Notes: generated by a model not told the origin, from the sequence alone. A stretch of DNA of 64,000 nt from Paenibacillus sabuli (GCF_014705605.1 NZ_JACXIZ010000011.1:186001-250000); one strand, 5' to 3'. Positions 21,591 through 30,675 are shown, counted from the stretch's first letter. Numbers and translations are program-made.

Positions 21591-22630
21591 TCGTCGTGCC
21601 TCCCCTTGTCCGAATCCGTACGCTCCGGCGTCTGAGGCAGCGGCAGCCCGAGATGGGCATAGGCCGGCGGGGTGACGATGCGGCCGCGCGGCGAACGCTG
21701 CAGGAACCCGATCTGCATGAGATAGGGCTCATAGACGTCCTCGATCGTTTGGCTTTCCTCTCCGATTGTAGCCGCGATCGTATCGAGCCCGACGGGCCCT
21801 CCGCGAAAGCTGGTGATCATCGCGTGCAGCATTTTGTGGTCGATCTGATCGAGTCCCTTGGGATCAACCTGGATCAGGCCGAGCGACGTCTCCGCCAGCT
21901 CGCTCGTGATCATCCCGTCCCCGCGCACCTGCGCAAAATCGCGCACCCGCCGCAGCAGCCGGTTCGCAATGCGCGGCGTGCCGCGCGAGCGCATCGCAAT
22001 CTCGTCCGCCGCCTCGCCGACCATGCCTACGCCGAGCAGCTCCGCTGTGCGCGATACGATGAAGGACAGCTCCGGCATCGTGTAGAACTCGAGTCGCCCG
22101 ACGACGCCGAAGCGGTCGCGCAGCGGCGCCGACAGCAAGCCCGCGCGCGTCGTCGCGCCGATAAGCGTGAACGGCGGCAGATCGAGCCGCACCGAGCGCG
22201 CGCTCGGTCCCTTGCCGATCATGATGTCCAGCGCGAAGTCCTCCATCGCGGGGTACAATACCTCCTCCACCGTGCGGTGCAAGCGGTGAATCTCGTCGAT
22301 GAACAGCACGTCGCCCTCCTGCAGATTCGTCAGCAGCGCAGCCAGATCGCCCGGCCGCTCGATCGCAGGCCCCGACGTCGTGCGCAGGTTGACGCCGAGC
22401 TCATTTGCGATAATATTCGATAGCGTCGTCTTGCCCAGGCCCGGCGGTCCGTAGAGCAACACGTGATCCAGCGCTTCCTTGCGCAGCTTGGCCGCTTCGA
22501 TGTAGACCTTGAGATTGTCCTTGACGGCGGCTTGCCCGATGTATTCGCTCAGATAGCGCGGCCGCAGGCTCAGCTCGGCGGCGCGGTCCTCCATCATCAG
22601 GTTGGCCGATATGATTCGCTCCTCTTCCAC
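21587..22630 (-). CDS. ruvB: Holliday junction branch-migration ATPase RuvB
   Basis: The AAA+ motor of the RuvABC resolvasome, 347 residues. Walker A GPPGLGKT is at residues 61-68, Walker B is LFIDEIHR, and the sensor and arginine-finger region reads [17 protein letters not shown]. The start is a GTG at 22630 with GGAGG eight bases upstream. It overlaps the following SpoIID/LytB gene by four bases and follows ruvA by about 20. Confidence 0.97.
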   Translation of the reverse strand: MEEERIISANLMMEDRAAELSLRPRYLSEYIGQAAVKDNLKVYIEAAKLRKEALDHVLLYGPPGLGKTTLSNIIANELGVNLRTTSGPAIERPGDLAALLTNLQEGDVLFIDEIHRLHRTVEEVLYPAMEDFALDIMIGKGPSARSVRLDLPPFTLIGATTRAGLLSAPLRDRFGVVGRLEFYTMPELSFIVSRTAELLGVGMVGEAADEIAMRSRGTPRIANRLLRRVRDFAQVRGDGMITSELAETSLGLIQVDPKGLDQIDHKMLHAMITSFRGGPVGLDTIAATIGEESQTIEDVYEPYLMQIGFLQRSPRGRIVTPPAYAHLGLPLPQTPERTDSDKGRHDE

Positions 22631-22649
22631 GCCCGATTCCTCCCCTGCT

Positions 22650-23267
22650 TCAGCCTTGGAACAGCAGCTGCAGCGCTCGCTTCACGAGCGCGTCCGTGCT
22701 CAGCCCCGACTCGGCGGCCTCGCGCAGCGTGTGTCCCGCCTTGTCGATCTCCGCGTCGCGATAGCCGAGCGCGGCCAGCGCCTGCGCCGCTTCGTGCCAG
22801 GCGGCGCTGCCGCCGGACGCGCCTGCGGCGCCGGACGACGCGAGCGGCAGCGTCTCCTCGGCGCCGGCCTGCGCGCCGAGCTTGTCCTTCAGATCCAGCA
22901 CCATGCGCTGCGCCGTCTTGCGGCCGATCCCCGGCAGCTTGGTCAGGAACGCCAGGTTCTCCTGCCGGATCGCGGCAATGACCGCCTCGGGCGTCCCGCC
23001 GGCGAGGATGCCGAGCGCGACGCGCGGGCCGATGCCCGAGACGTCCAGCAGCATGCGGAACAGCCGCTGCTCGTCCCGCGTCGCGAAGCCGAACAATTGC
23101 ACGGCATCCTCGCGCACATGATAATGCGTGTAGACCTCCACCTTGTCGGTCAGTCCCGCGAACGCATACGGATTCGGCGTATGCACCCGATACCCGATGC
23201 CCTGCACGTCGACGACGATGCCGTCCTCGTCCCACAGCGCGAGGCTGCCTTTGACATAATCAATCAT
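22650..23267 (-). CDS. ruvA: Holliday junction DNA helicase subunit RuvA
   Basis: Binds the four-way junction and loads RuvB; 205 residues. Domain I begins [19 protein letters not shown]. The helix-hairpin-helix motifs are [12 protein letters not shown] and [15 protein letters not shown], with an acidic-pin region between. An Ala/Gly-rich linker leads to domain III. The ATG at 23267 follows GAGGTGAC and overlaps the ruvC stop by four bases. Confidence 0.97.
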   Translation of the reverse strand: MIDYVKGSLALWDEDGIVVDVQGIGYRVHTPNPYAFAGLTDKVEVYTHYHVREDAVQLFGFATRDEQRLFRMLLDVSGIGPRVALGILAGGTPEAVIAAIRQENLAFLTKLPGIGRKTAQRMVLDLKDKLGAQAGAEETLPLASSGAAGASGGSAAWHEAAQALAALGYRDAEIDKAGHTLREAAESGLSTDALVKRALQLLFQG

Positions 23268-23767
23268 CGCCGCGTCACCTCGTCTACTTTGCCTTGCAAT
23301 ACGGCCGAGTGCGCATGACAAATGGCGACCGCCAGCGCATCGGCCACATCGTCGGGCTTTGGCACAGCCGCCAGCTTCAGGAACATCTTGACCATCTCCT
23401 GCACCTGGCGCTTCTCCGCCTTGCCGTAGCCGACGATGGCCTGCTTGACCTGCAGCGGCGTATATTCCGCCACCGGCAGGCCGCGCTGGGCCGCCGCCAA
23501 TATAATGACGCCGCGCGCCTGCCCGACGGCAAACGCGGTCGTAACGTTGCGGTTAAAAAATAGTTTCTCGACGGCCACCGCATCCGGCTTGTATTTGTCC
23601 ATGAGCGCGCATGCGGACTCGTAAACTTGACGCAAGCGCGTCTCTTGCGGCGTATGCGCAGCCGTCTCAATGGCGCCGTATTGCACCGGCTCCAACTTGT
23701 GTCCGAGCTTGTCGACGAAGCCGAAGCCCGCGATCGCAATGCCCGGATCTATGCCCAGTACCCGCAA
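23264..23767 (-). CDS. ruvC: Crossover junction endodeoxyribonuclease RuvC
   Basis: Cuts Holliday junctions; 167 residues. The acidic active-site residues are visible: Asp in VLGIDPG (residue 6), Glu in AVEKLFF, and the Asp pair in [10 protein letters not shown] near the C-terminus. I start at the TTG at 23767, which has AGGGAGAGG five bases upstream and gives a normal RuvC length. The open frame to 23881 has no family similarity. B. subtilis lacks ruvC and uses RecU, so its presence here points to the Paenibacillaceae side of the order. Confidence 0.95.
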   Translation of the reverse strand: MRVLGIDPGIAIAGFGFVDKLGHKLEPVQYGAIETAAHTPQETRLRQVYESACALMDKYKPDAVAVEKLFFNRNVTTAFAVGQARGVIILAAAQRGLPVAEYTPLQVKQAIVGYGKAEKRQVQEMVKMFLKLAAVPKPDDVADALAVAICHAHSAVLQGKVDEVTRR

Positions 23768-23921
23768 AACGTCCTCTCCCTTTTCCCAAAGCTTCACATC
23801 ATTATACCAAATGTTCGCAGTCATGAGAACAGAAGCGATCGACGCATTCGCAGGGAGTCCTGCAATGCCGCGGTAATGCATTGGGGATGCTGTGAGGATG
23901 CTGCGAAGGTGCTCCGGGGTT

Positions 23922-23965
23922 GCTGCTGGAATGCTGCAGGGTTACTGCTGGAATACTGCGGGGTT
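23922..23965. repeat. Two tandem 22-bp units (GCTG-rich)
   Basis: GCTGCTGGAATGCTGCAGGG followed by TT is repeated once more with four substitutions. Degenerate fragments of the same pattern extend to about 23890. Confidence 0.7.
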
Positions 23966-24071
23966 GCAAGGGAGCAGTAGGAGTAGCTAAGGGCAGTTGG
24001 AGCAAGTGAGAACCGAGCAGCGGGAGCCACAAGGGGGCTGAGACACGGCAGCGAGGGCAGTAGCGTAACTT

Positions 24072-24162
24072 TTTCACTCTATTGCCATTGCCATCATCCG
24101 ACGCATGCGATCGAGCAATAGCCTGACTATTGTCTACTATTTCACTCTATTGCTCCATCCGA
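24072..24162. repeat. Direct repeat TTTCACTCTATTGC with CATCCGAC
   Basis: TTTCACTCTATTGC occurs at 24072 and 24140, each followed within about 25 bases by CATCCGAC. This makes two copies of a bipartite motif 68 bp apart. Confidence 0.6.
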
Positions 24163-24213
24163 CACTTTCGACCAGTTAGGTTTTCTGGTTTCTTATCGCT
24201 ACTTCCACGCACG

Positions 24214-24243
24214 AAAAAACCGCAGACAAGAAATCACGCCTGC
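24214..24243 (-). terminator. Probable terminator of bofC
   Basis: On the minus strand GCAGGC pairs with GTCTGC across a ten-base loop, followed by GG and six T, a few bases after the bofC stop. The stem is short with one G-T pair, so strength is uncertain. Confidence 0.5.
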
Positions 24244-24246
24244 AGC

Positions 24247-24870
24247 TCAAACTGCGCTGTCGTGGCGACGTAGCGCATATTCGCTGAACATGGACAATAC
24301 GCTATTGTATTCCACGACGTCGGTGACTTCAATGCCACGATGCAGTCGCTTTAAATGCGCTGCCGGCAGCCGGCTCTCCAGCAACCCTACATCGAGCTGA
24401 TAAAACGTACGCATCAGCCGCTCCTCTCGAGGCGGGCCGTCGTAAAGCGACAAATTGCCGCTTCGATCGACACCGAAAAAGGCGCCGTGGCTGCAGGCTT
24501 CGGACAAATCGTCGATGCGCTCACTCACCAATAATCGGCCTGGCTCCACCGAGGCCGTCCAGCTCGGATGGCGCACAAGCAGCGCCAGCGCCTGAGCCCC
24601 GGTCATGCTGCCCAGCTCAGACGTCTCCTCGCCACACAAGTAGGTGCGCTGGAGCCGGACCTCCAGCAGCCCTTCTGTCTGGGCAAGCTGCTGCTGAAGG
24701 CCTCCGGATGCCGATGACGATTCGGGCGGCAGCGTCTCTGCGACATGCCAAGCCGTTGCCGCCGAAGGCACAGCGGTGATTACCGTCAACGCCAATGCCA
24801 GTTGTGCGAGCAGCGGTCGTCTGCGGCGGCGCAGTTGCTTTTTCAACTGCTTCCATAGGCTGCGTTTCAT
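24247..24870 (-). CDS. bofC: BofC, forespore regulator of the sigma-K checkpoint
   Basis: BofC is secreted by the forespore into the intermembrane space, where it inhibits the SpoIVB protease and so delays SpoIVFB-driven sigma-K processing. The 207-residue protein has a basic N-terminus, a signal-like hydrophobic stretch near residues 19-40 and a linker. The conserved domains follow, seen in TYLCGEETSELGSM and in FFGVDRSGNLSLYDGPP with MRTFYQLDVGLLESRLP. Bacillus also places bofC next to ruvA. Its start region has an unusual inverted repeat and a sigma-G-like promoter, listed separately. The last part of the checkpoint (spoIVFA/FB) is in the same window. Confidence 0.88.
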   Translation of the reverse strand: MKRSLWKQLKKQLRRRRRPLLAQLALALTVITAVPSAATAWHVAETLPPESSSASGGLQQQLAQTEGLLEVRLQRTYLCGEETSELGSMTGAQALALLVRHPSWTASVEPGRLLVSERIDDLSEACSHGAFFGVDRSGNLSLYDGPPREERLMRTFYQLDVGLLESRLPAAHLKRLHRGIEVTDVVEYNSVLSMFSEYALRRHDSAV

Positions 24871-24880
24871 AGTTAATCGG

Positions 24881-24933
24881 ATCCCCTTCTGGATGTTTGA
24901 CCCTAGTGTGCCCGGCCAGAAGGGGATTATACT
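24881..24933 (-). promoter_or_regulatory. bofC sigma-G-like promoter with ribosome-site-masking inverted repeat
   Basis: On the minus strand AGTATA (24933-24928), a 17-bp spacer and CACACTA (24910-24904) resemble the B. subtilis sigma-G consensus TGAATA / CATACTA. A perfect 12-bp inverted repeat has its upstream arm (24927-24916) inside that spacer. Its downstream arm (24892-24881) contains the AGAAGGGG ribosome site of bofC. Transcripts starting at this promoter would lack the upstream arm; read-through from safA would carry both. Confidence 0.55.
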
Positions 24934-24969
24934 TGGTTTACGCAGCGCTGCGCGTGCGCGTACGCGACC

Positions 24970-26439
24970 CTAGCGGCCGATCCACGGCTGGCTGCCGCGC
25001 CGGGTCTTTGCACTCACGCGCGCGGTTTTGCGAGCCGAAGCGGAAGCCTTGCGCGCAGGCGGCGCTGATTTGCGGCTCCGGCTTGCGTCGCCTTTGACGG
25101 ATTTCGCTGCCGCAGTGGTCGCCGATGATTTGCCGGAGTTCCCCGCAGCGCTTTTTTCAGGCTCGCTGCGCTTCTCCTTGCATCCGCAATTGCATGGCTT
25201 CTCCGATGCTCCGCCTACATATGGTCCGTACGGTGCGCCATAAGGCATGCCGTACGGAACAGGGCTGGCGTAGCCTTGATAACCGCCGTAACCGCCCTGC
25301 TGCTGCATCCCGCTTTGCGGCGGATAGCCAGGCGGCGGGCCCCATTCCGCGCCAGGCATCGGGAATCCGCCATAGGACGGGGCGCCTCCGTGCATGCCGC
25401 CTAGCTGCGTGCCACCCAATTGCAAGCCGCCAGTCTGCATGCCGCCCATCTGCATGCCGCCCGCTTGTGTGCCGCCGCTCGTCTGCTCGTAGCCAGGCAT
25501 GCCATAGCTTTGTCCGGGTAGCTCCTGCGGCGCCGCGTACGTGTAGCCGTGTCCCGGGCCGTAGCCCTCGCCACAAGGCAGCATGGCGCCCATATCCGCC
25601 GCGCCTGCCTGCATACCCTGTGCGGGATAGCAAGGCCACTGCTCCGAGGCGCCCAGAACGGACGGTCCGATACCGTACGGCATCTGGCCGGCCGAATGCG
25701 CTTGTGGCTGCAACTCCATCTGCTGCATCGGCATCTCCGGCATTTGCGGCATTTGCGGCATTTGCATATCTGTCATCTGCGACATCGGCATCTGCTGCAT
25801 CGGCATTTGTTGCATCGGCATTTGTTGCATCGGCATCTGTGGCATGCCATAGCCCGATTGCGACTGTTGCATGCCATAATGCGATTGCTCCGGCATCCAC
25901 GGCTGCGGCATGACATTCATGCCTCCCACCTCGGTAGCCGGCATGCCGTAGGACTTGAACAGGTCCGTCTCAGGCCCCGCCGGGGTCGGCTGCGGCATCG
26001 CAGGGACCGGCGCTGCTTGCGGCGTGATGATATGCGTCGGCGTTTTGCCGGGCGGCGTCTGCATTTGCCAGTTATCCATTGGCTCAGGGATTGAGACGTT
26101 CGGCCCGCTGCCGGTTTTCGGAATATTGACAATTTCGCCGGTCAGCAGCACATTCGGATTTTTCAGCTGCGGGTTGGCCTTGATCATATCCGCGAGCGGC
26201 ACGCCCCACGCCTTGGAGAGCTTCCAGAGCGTATCGCCCTGCACCACCTTGTGCTGATGCATCATCCCTTCGCCGGACGGCTTCTCGCCGCTTGACGGGA
26301 CTTTGACCTTCATGCCGACGTCGATGACGTTCGGATCGGCGATTTCGGGGTTGAGCTTGATCACTTCCTCCAGCGTCACGCCGTATTTCTCGGCGATGCT
26401 GTACAAGGTGTCGCCCTTTTTGACCATATGAATTTTCAC
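24970..26439 (-). CDS. safA: SafA-like spore coat protein with two LysM domains
   Basis: A 489-residue spore-coat morphogenesis candidate. Two LysM domains start the protein: MVKKGDTLYSIAEKYGVTLE (residues 5-49) and KVVQGDTLWKLSKAWGVPL (about 64-107). A long low-complexity part rich in Met, Gln, Pro, Gly and Tyr follows, with MPMQQ and GGMQ repeats. The tail is a Lys/Arg/Ser/Ala-rich cationic segment. B. subtilis SafA has one N-terminal LysM and a similar disordered tail and is recruited by SpoVID, also in this window. The start is a GTG at 26439 after GGAGG; the ATG five codons in is a possible alternative. The name is by architecture, so orthology is likely but not proven. Confidence 0.78.
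   Translation of the reverse strand: MKIHMVKKGDTLYSIAEKYGVTLEEVIKLNPEIADPNVIDVGMKVKVPSSGEKPSGEGMMHQHKVVQGDTLWKLSKAWGVPLADMIKANPQLKNPNVLLTGEIVNIPKTGSGPNVSIPEPMDNWQMQTPPGKTPTHIITPQAAPVPAMPQPTPAGPETDLFKSYGMPATEVGGMNVMPQPWMPEQSHYGMQQSQSGYGMPQMPMQQMPMQQMPMQQMPMSQMTDMQMPQMPQMPEMPMQQMELQPQAHSAGQMPYGIGPSVLGASEQWPCYPAQGMQAGAADMGAMLPCGEGYGPGHGYTYAAPQELPGQSYGMPGYEQTSGGTQAGGMQMGGMQTGGLQLGGTQLGGMHGGAPSYGGFPMPGAEWGPPPGYPPQSGMQQQGGYGGYQGYASPVPYGMPYGAPYGPYVGGASEKPCNCGCKEKRSEPEKSAAGNSGKSSATTAAAKSVKGDASRSRKSAPPARKASASARKTARVSAKTRRGSQPWIGR
25783..25842. repeat. Four 15-bp coding repeats inside safA
   Basis: Four in-frame units of CATCGGCATTTGTTG (with C/T changes) encode the MPMQQ repeat on the minus strand. 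A related 9-bp unit, CGGCATTTG, is repeated just before, near 25738-25765. Such arrays are prone to copy-number change. Confidence 0.85.
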
Positions 26440-26550
26440 TCGAACATTTCCCTCCTGTCACGGACTCGTATCCGGCAGACCGCGGAGTGCAGCGGTCCGC
26501 CAATCCATACATCCTATGCAGCAGGTGGGCGTATGTCCCCCATTCGCGCC

Positions 26551-26582
26551 AAAAAAAATCCCGAACCTTACCGGTTCGGGAT
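26551..26582 (-). terminator. Terminator of the pheB-hom-thrB-pheA-ilvE operon
   Basis: On the minus strand a perfect 10-bp stem ATCCCGAACC/GGTTCGGGAT with a five-base loop is followed by eight T, about 25 bases past the ilvE stop. Confidence 0.92.
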
Positions 26583-26607
26583 CACAAAGCCGCGCCATGC
26601 GGCAAGT

Positions 26608-27486
26608 TCAGTCGATGGACACGCCCTCGACTTCGACAATTTGACGATACGCCTCCAGCAGCCGGCTCGTGATCGGACCGGCCGCGCCGGAACCGATGAC
26701 GCGTCCGTCCACCTCGCGCACCGCAATGACCTCCGCCGCCGTGCCGGTGAAGAACACCTCGTCCGCCACATACACGTCATGCATCGTGAACGGCTCTTCC
26801 TTGAGCGTGTAGCCGAGCTTGTCGCACAGCTCAATGATCGTTGCCCGCGTGATGCCCTCCAGCGCACCGATGTAGCAAGGCGGCGTGTAGACGATCCCGC
26901 GCTTGACGATAAAAATATTGTCGCTCGAGCCTTCGGCGACATAGCCTTGGGCGTTGAGCATGATGGCCTCGCCGACGCCGGCCAGATTGGCCTGAATTTT
27001 CACGAGTATATTGTTCAGGTAATTCAGCGACTTGATTTTCGGATTGAGCGCGTCGGGAATGTTGCGCCGCTGCGACACCGACACCGAGACGAGCCCGTTG
27101 CGATAAGCTTCCTCCGAATAGATCGCCAGTTGCTCCACGATAATGATGACCCAGGCCTCCGGGCAGCGCTCGGGATCAAGCCCCAGGTTGCCAGGTCCGC
27201 GCGAGACGATGAGCCGGATATAGCCGTCGCGCATCTCATTGCGTCGAATCGTCTCCACCAGCGCCGCCTGCATGTCCTCGTACGACAGCGGAATATTCAA
27301 CATGATCGAGCGCGCCGAGTCGTACAGCCGGTCTAGATGCTCCTTGCACTTGAAGATGTTGCCGCCGTAAATGCGGATGCCCTCAAAAATACCGTCTCCG
27401 TATAAAAATCCGTGGTCGAATACGGAAACCTTTGCGTCTTCCTTCGTTACATAGTTGCCATTCATGTAGATCCACTGCTGCGCCAT
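26608..27486 (-). CDS. ilvE: Branched-chain amino-acid aminotransferase
   Basis: A PLP-dependent class IV aminotransferase that makes valine, leucine and isoleucine from their keto acids; 292 residues. The PLP Lys is expected at 152 (NPKIKSLNYLNNI). Conserved family blocks are FDHGFLYGDGIFEGIR (residues 23-38), EGSSDNIFIV and the phosphate-binding GITRATII. The ATG at 27486 is preceded by GGAGGTGG. It is the last gene of the amino-acid operon, 60 bases after pheA. Its location with pheA leaves open a broader role, but the sequence is of the IlvE type. Confidence 0.94.
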   Translation of the reverse strand: MAQQWIYMNGNYVTKEDAKVSVFDHGFLYGDGIFEGIRIYGGNIFKCKEHLDRLYDSARSIMLNIPLSYEDMQAALVETIRRNEMRDGYIRLIVSRGPGNLGLDPERCPEAWVIIIVEQLAIYSEEAYRNGLVSVSVSQRRNIPDALNPKIKSLNYLNNILVKIQANLAGVGEAIMLNAQGYVAEGSSDNIFIVKRGIVYTPPCYIGALEGITRATIIELCDKLGYTLKEEPFTMHDVYVADEVFFTGTAAEVIAVREVDGRVIGSGAAGPITSRLLEAYRQIVEVEGVSID

Positions 27487-27546
27487 GCGTTGCTTCCACC
27501 TCCGAATAGATGCCGGCTCCCTGTCAAGAGCCCGAACCACTGCTGA

Positions 27547-28413
27547 TTAAGGGTTATACGTAAAGCTCGGATACGAGCCAAGAATACGGACCTGGCAGCC
27601 GATCGCCTCAATTTCGCTGATTGCGGCCGGCAGCAGCACAGTATCCAACGACATCTCGATATCAATGTAAAAATAGTAGCTGCCCAGCTTCTTTTTGGTC
27701 GGCCGGGATTCAATGCGCGACAAATTGATGCGCCGCCAAGCGAACGCAGACAACACCTGGTGCAGCGCGCCCGGGTAGTCCTCCGGCAGCGTGATCTGAA
27801 TGCTCGTCTTGTACGTATCGGACGTACGCTCGACAAACGGGCGCTGGCCGAGCAGCAAAAAGCGCGTAAAATTGTTGTTGTGGTCGGTCACCCCGAGCTG
27901 CAAAACGTCGAGGCCGTGCAGCTCCGCACCGGCCTGTGTGCCGATCGCCGCCCAGCCGGAGCCCGGGTTCTCCTTGACGAGGCGCACCGCTTCGACTGTA
28001 CTGCTCACATGCTCCCACTGCGCATGCGCCAGATTGGCCCGCAAAAATTGCGTACACTGCGCCATTGCCACAGGGTGACTGAGCACTTTGACAATCCGGT
28101 CGTATTCCAGCTCGCCTCGCTCGCCGACAAGCTCCGTGCGGCGGCCGATCAATGTCTGAATCGACGGGTAGACCCATTCCGCGCGAATCGGCAGATCGAC
28201 CTCGTGAATGATCCAGTCCAGGTGGAGGCTGACCGAGCCCTCGATCGTATTCTCGATCGGGATGACGCTGTAATCGGTACGCTCGTCCGCCGTGGACAAA
28301 AACACATCCGCGATCGGCTTGTAATACGACATGCTGACGGGGATGCCTGCGAACAGATGTCGGGCCGCCTCGTCCGAGGTGCTGCCTTCCGGCAGCAGTG
28401 CTACTTTAATCAT
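27547..28413 (-). CDS. pheA: Prephenate dehydratase
   Basis: Converts prephenate to phenylpyruvate in phenylalanine synthesis; 288 residues. The catalytic TRF motif lies in NNNFTRFLLLGQ. A regulatory ACT domain follows, with the Phe-binding ESRP motif in RIESRPTKKKLGSY. It is a monofunctional enzyme without a chorismate mutase part. The ATG at 28413 has AAAGGAGAA upstream and overlaps the end of thrB by eight bases. Feedback inhibition by phenylalanine is expected from the ACT domain. Confidence 0.96.
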   Translation of the reverse strand: MIKVALLPEGSTSDEAARHLFAGIPVSMSYYKPIADVFLSTADERTDYSVIPIENTIEGSVSLHLDWIIHEVDLPIRAEWVYPSIQTLIGRRTELVGERGELEYDRIVKVLSHPVAMAQCTQFLRANLAHAQWEHVSSTVEAVRLVKENPGSGWAAIGTQAGAELHGLDVLQLGVTDHNNNFTRFLLLGQRPFVERTSDTYKTSIQITLPEDYPGALHQVLSAFAWRRINLSRIESRPTKKKLGSYYFYIDIEMSLDTVLLPAAISEIEAIGCQVRILGSYPSFTYNP

Positions 28414-29389
28414 GCTTGACTTCTCCTTTGATCCAATCCATAAGCGGCACATCCTGCATGCTGCGATCCAGCAGCTCGACCTCCGGCCCGAGTCGGACCG
28501 GCTGCAGCCAGCGCAGCTCGGCCCGGACGCCCGCCGACTCCAGTGTATCCAGCAAAAAGCGCTCCAGCTCCTGCTTGCGCGTACTATGCGCGTCCACCAG
28601 CGTCAACAGCGTCGGTCCGGCGCCGCTGAGCGCCGCCCCGAGCGCGCCATGCGCTGCGGCGCGTGCCAGAATATCGGCCATGCCCGGAATAAGCGGCGCC
28701 CGGAAGGGCTGATGTATGCGGTCTTGCATCGCCTTGCCGATCAGATCCAGCCGTCCGATCGCCAGTGCAGCGGTGAGCAGCGAGCTGCGGCCCACATTGT
28801 GGACCGCGTCGGCGAGCGGCAGGCTGTCCGGCAGCGCATGACGCGCCTTTTCGGTCGCCAGCTGGAAGTCCGGAATCGCCACCAGCACCTCCAGACGCGC
28901 GTGCGGCTCCAGTCGGATACAGTCGACGCTGCCTGCAGCTCCCGCGGCCGCGACGACGATGCCGCCCAGCAGCGAGGCTCCGACATTGTCCGGGTGACCT
29001 TCCTCGGCCGTGGCCAGCTCCAGCAGCCGCTGGTCGCTCAGCGGCCGCCCGGCCAGCACGTTGGCGGCTGTCAGCGCGCCGACGATTGCCGTCGCGCTGC
29101 TGCCCAGCCCGCGTGTGAGCGGGATCTCGCTGTACATCGCAATTTCGAGCTCGGGCAACGTATAGCCCGCCTCGTCGTAGACCAACTGGGCCATCTTGTA
29201 GATCAGATTGGACTTGTCCGTCGGGATGCCCTTCAGACGACCGCCGAGCAGCTCGATCCGTGTCGGACCGTCCGTCGCGGCCATATCGATCCAGGTATAG
29301 AGGGACAGCGCCATCCCGAGCGTATCGAAGCCCGGGCCGAGATTGGCCGTGCTCGCCGGCGTTTTGACGATGATGCGGCGTTCGTTCAT
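28406..29389 (-). CDS. thrB: Homoserine kinase
   Basis: Phosphorylates homoserine on the way to threonine; 327 residues and a member of the GHMP kinases. The ATP loop is PLTRGLGSSATA at residues 90-101. The N-terminal VKTPASTANLGPGFDTLG is the substrate-side signature. Its start and the hom stop share a base (TGATG), and its end overlaps pheA. No thrC is present in the window. Confidence 0.96.
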   Translation of the reverse strand: MNERRIIVKTPASTANLGPGFDTLGMALSLYTWIDMAATDGPTRIELLGGRLKGIPTDKSNLIYKMAQLVYDEAGYTLPELEIAMYSEIPLTRGLGSSATAIVGALTAANVLAGRPLSDQRLLELATAEEGHPDNVGASLLGGIVVAAAGAAGSVDCIRLEPHARLEVLVAIPDFQLATEKARHALPDSLPLADAVHNVGRSSLLTAALAIGRLDLIGKAMQDRIHQPFRAPLIPGMADILARAAAHGALGAALSGAGPTLLTLVDAHSTRKQELERFLLDTLESAGVRAELRWLQPVRLGPEVELLDRSMQDVPLMDWIKGEVKHD

Positions 29390-30675
29390 CAGCCTTCCAC
29401 CCGGTACACGCTCTGCACCGTCTGAATCACGTCCAGCGACTCGAATGCTGCCAGCACTCGCTTCATGGCTGCCAGGTTCGCATCATGCGTAATAATGATG
29501 ATTTCCGCCTTCGGATTGGACGGGTTCGGCTGCTGCAGCACCGATTCCAGGCTGACCTCGTGATCGGCGAAGATTTGCGTGATTTGGGAGAGCACGCCCG
29601 CCCGGTCCTCGACATGCAGCAGCAAGAAGTACTTATTCGAGATCTGCTCGTCGGACTTGAGCTTCTTGGGCTTGTAGACGGTCGAGCTATGCAAGCCGTT
29701 GACGCCCAGCCGCAGATTTTTGACGACGGCCACCAGGTCCGCCACCACAGATGTGGCTGTCGGCAGCTCGCCCGCCCCGGGCCCGTAGAACATCGTTTCG
29801 CCGACCGCTTCGCCGTATACATAGACCGCGTTGAACACGCCGCCGACCGAGGCCAGCGGATGGGTATGCTTGACCATTGTCGGCTCTACCGTGATGCTAA
29901 TATGCTCGTCCTGCCGTTCGGCAATGCCGAGCAGCTTGAGCGCGTAGCCCAGACGCTTCGCATACCGTATATCCTCCAGCGTGACCGAGGAGATGCCTCT
30001 CGTGCTGACATCGGCCAGCTCGACCTCGGTGCGAAAGCCGAGCGTGGAGAGGATCGTCATTTTGCGGGCCGCATCCATACCCTCGACATCGGAGGTCGGA
30101 TCGGATTCCGCATATCCGAGCTGTTTGGCTTCGCCGAGCACATCCAGATAAGATGCGCCTTCCTCCGTCATTTTGGACAGGATATAATTGGTCGTCCCGT
30201 TGACGATGCCCATGATTTTGGTGATGCGGTCCGACGAGAAGCCGTCGATCAGCGTCCGAATAATCGGAATGCCGCCGGCCACGCTTGCTTCGTACATGAT
30301 ATCGCATTTGTAACGGCGCGCCTGCTCCATGAGCTCGGGACCGTGCAAGGCCATCAGATCTTTGTTCGCCGTGACAACGTGCTTGCCGCGCGCCAGCGCA
30401 TCCAGCAGATATTGCTTGGTGCGCGCTACGCCGCCCATGACCTCAATGATGACGTGGATGGACGGATCGTCAATGACCGCATACGGATCGTCGGTCAGCT
30501 TATCCTCCGCCACCGAGACGCCGCGCGGCTTGTCGAGATCGCGCACGAGCACCTTGGCGATTCTGATGGGCAGACCGACCTGGCTGCGCAGGTCGTCTTG
30601 ATGATTTTCGACAATACGGACGACACCCGTCCCTACTGTTCCGAATCCGAGCAAGCCGATATTTACTGCTTCCAT
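29389..30675 (-). CDS. hom: Homoserine dehydrogenase
   Basis: Reduces aspartate semialdehyde to homoserine; 428 residues. The Rossmann loop GLLGFGTVGTG is at residues 7-17. The catalytic segment contains GIVNGTTNYILSKM, and a C-terminal ACT domain begins near FLLLHVEDRAGVLSQI. The ATG at 30675 follows GGAGGAGAAACAA; an ATG five codons earlier would overlap that site. It follows pheB and precedes thrB. Confidence 0.97.
   Translation of the reverse strand: MEAVNIGLLGFGTVGTGVVRIVENHQDDLRSQVGLPIRIAKVLVRDLDKPRGVSVAEDKLTDDPYAVIDDPSIHVIIEVMGGVARTKQYLLDALARGKHVVTANKDLMALHGPELMEQARRYKCDIMYEASVAGGIPIIRTLIDGFSSDRITKIMGIVNGTTNYILSKMTEEGASYLDVLGEAKQLGYAESDPTSDVEGMDAARKMTILSTLGFRTEVELADVSTRGISSVTLEDIRYAKRLGYALKLLGIAERQDEHISITVEPTMVKHTHPLASVGGVFNAVYVYGEAVGETMFYGPGAGELPTATSVVADLVAVVKNLRLGVNGLHSSTVYKPKKLKSDEQISNKYFLLLHVEDRAGVLSQITQIFADHEVSLESVLQQPNPSNPKAEIIIITHDANLAAMKRVLAAFESLDVIQTVQSVYRVEG

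Larger units (their letters stand above)
23768..24246. other. Gene-free interval with short repeats
   Basis: About 480 bases between ruvC and bofC without a credible gene. The part near 23880-23970 is a G-rich, GCTG-rich degenerate repeat. The part near 24070-24165 contains two copies of another motif. Possible frames here have strongly biased, repeat-derived composition and no ribosome sites. Both repeat sets and a weak terminator are listed separately. Confidence 0.6.

Noticed and set aside
23802-24077. A 91-codon minus-strand frame before ruvC
   Set aside because: Composition comes from the short GCTG-type repeats. There is no ribosome site and it overlaps the ruvC leader.
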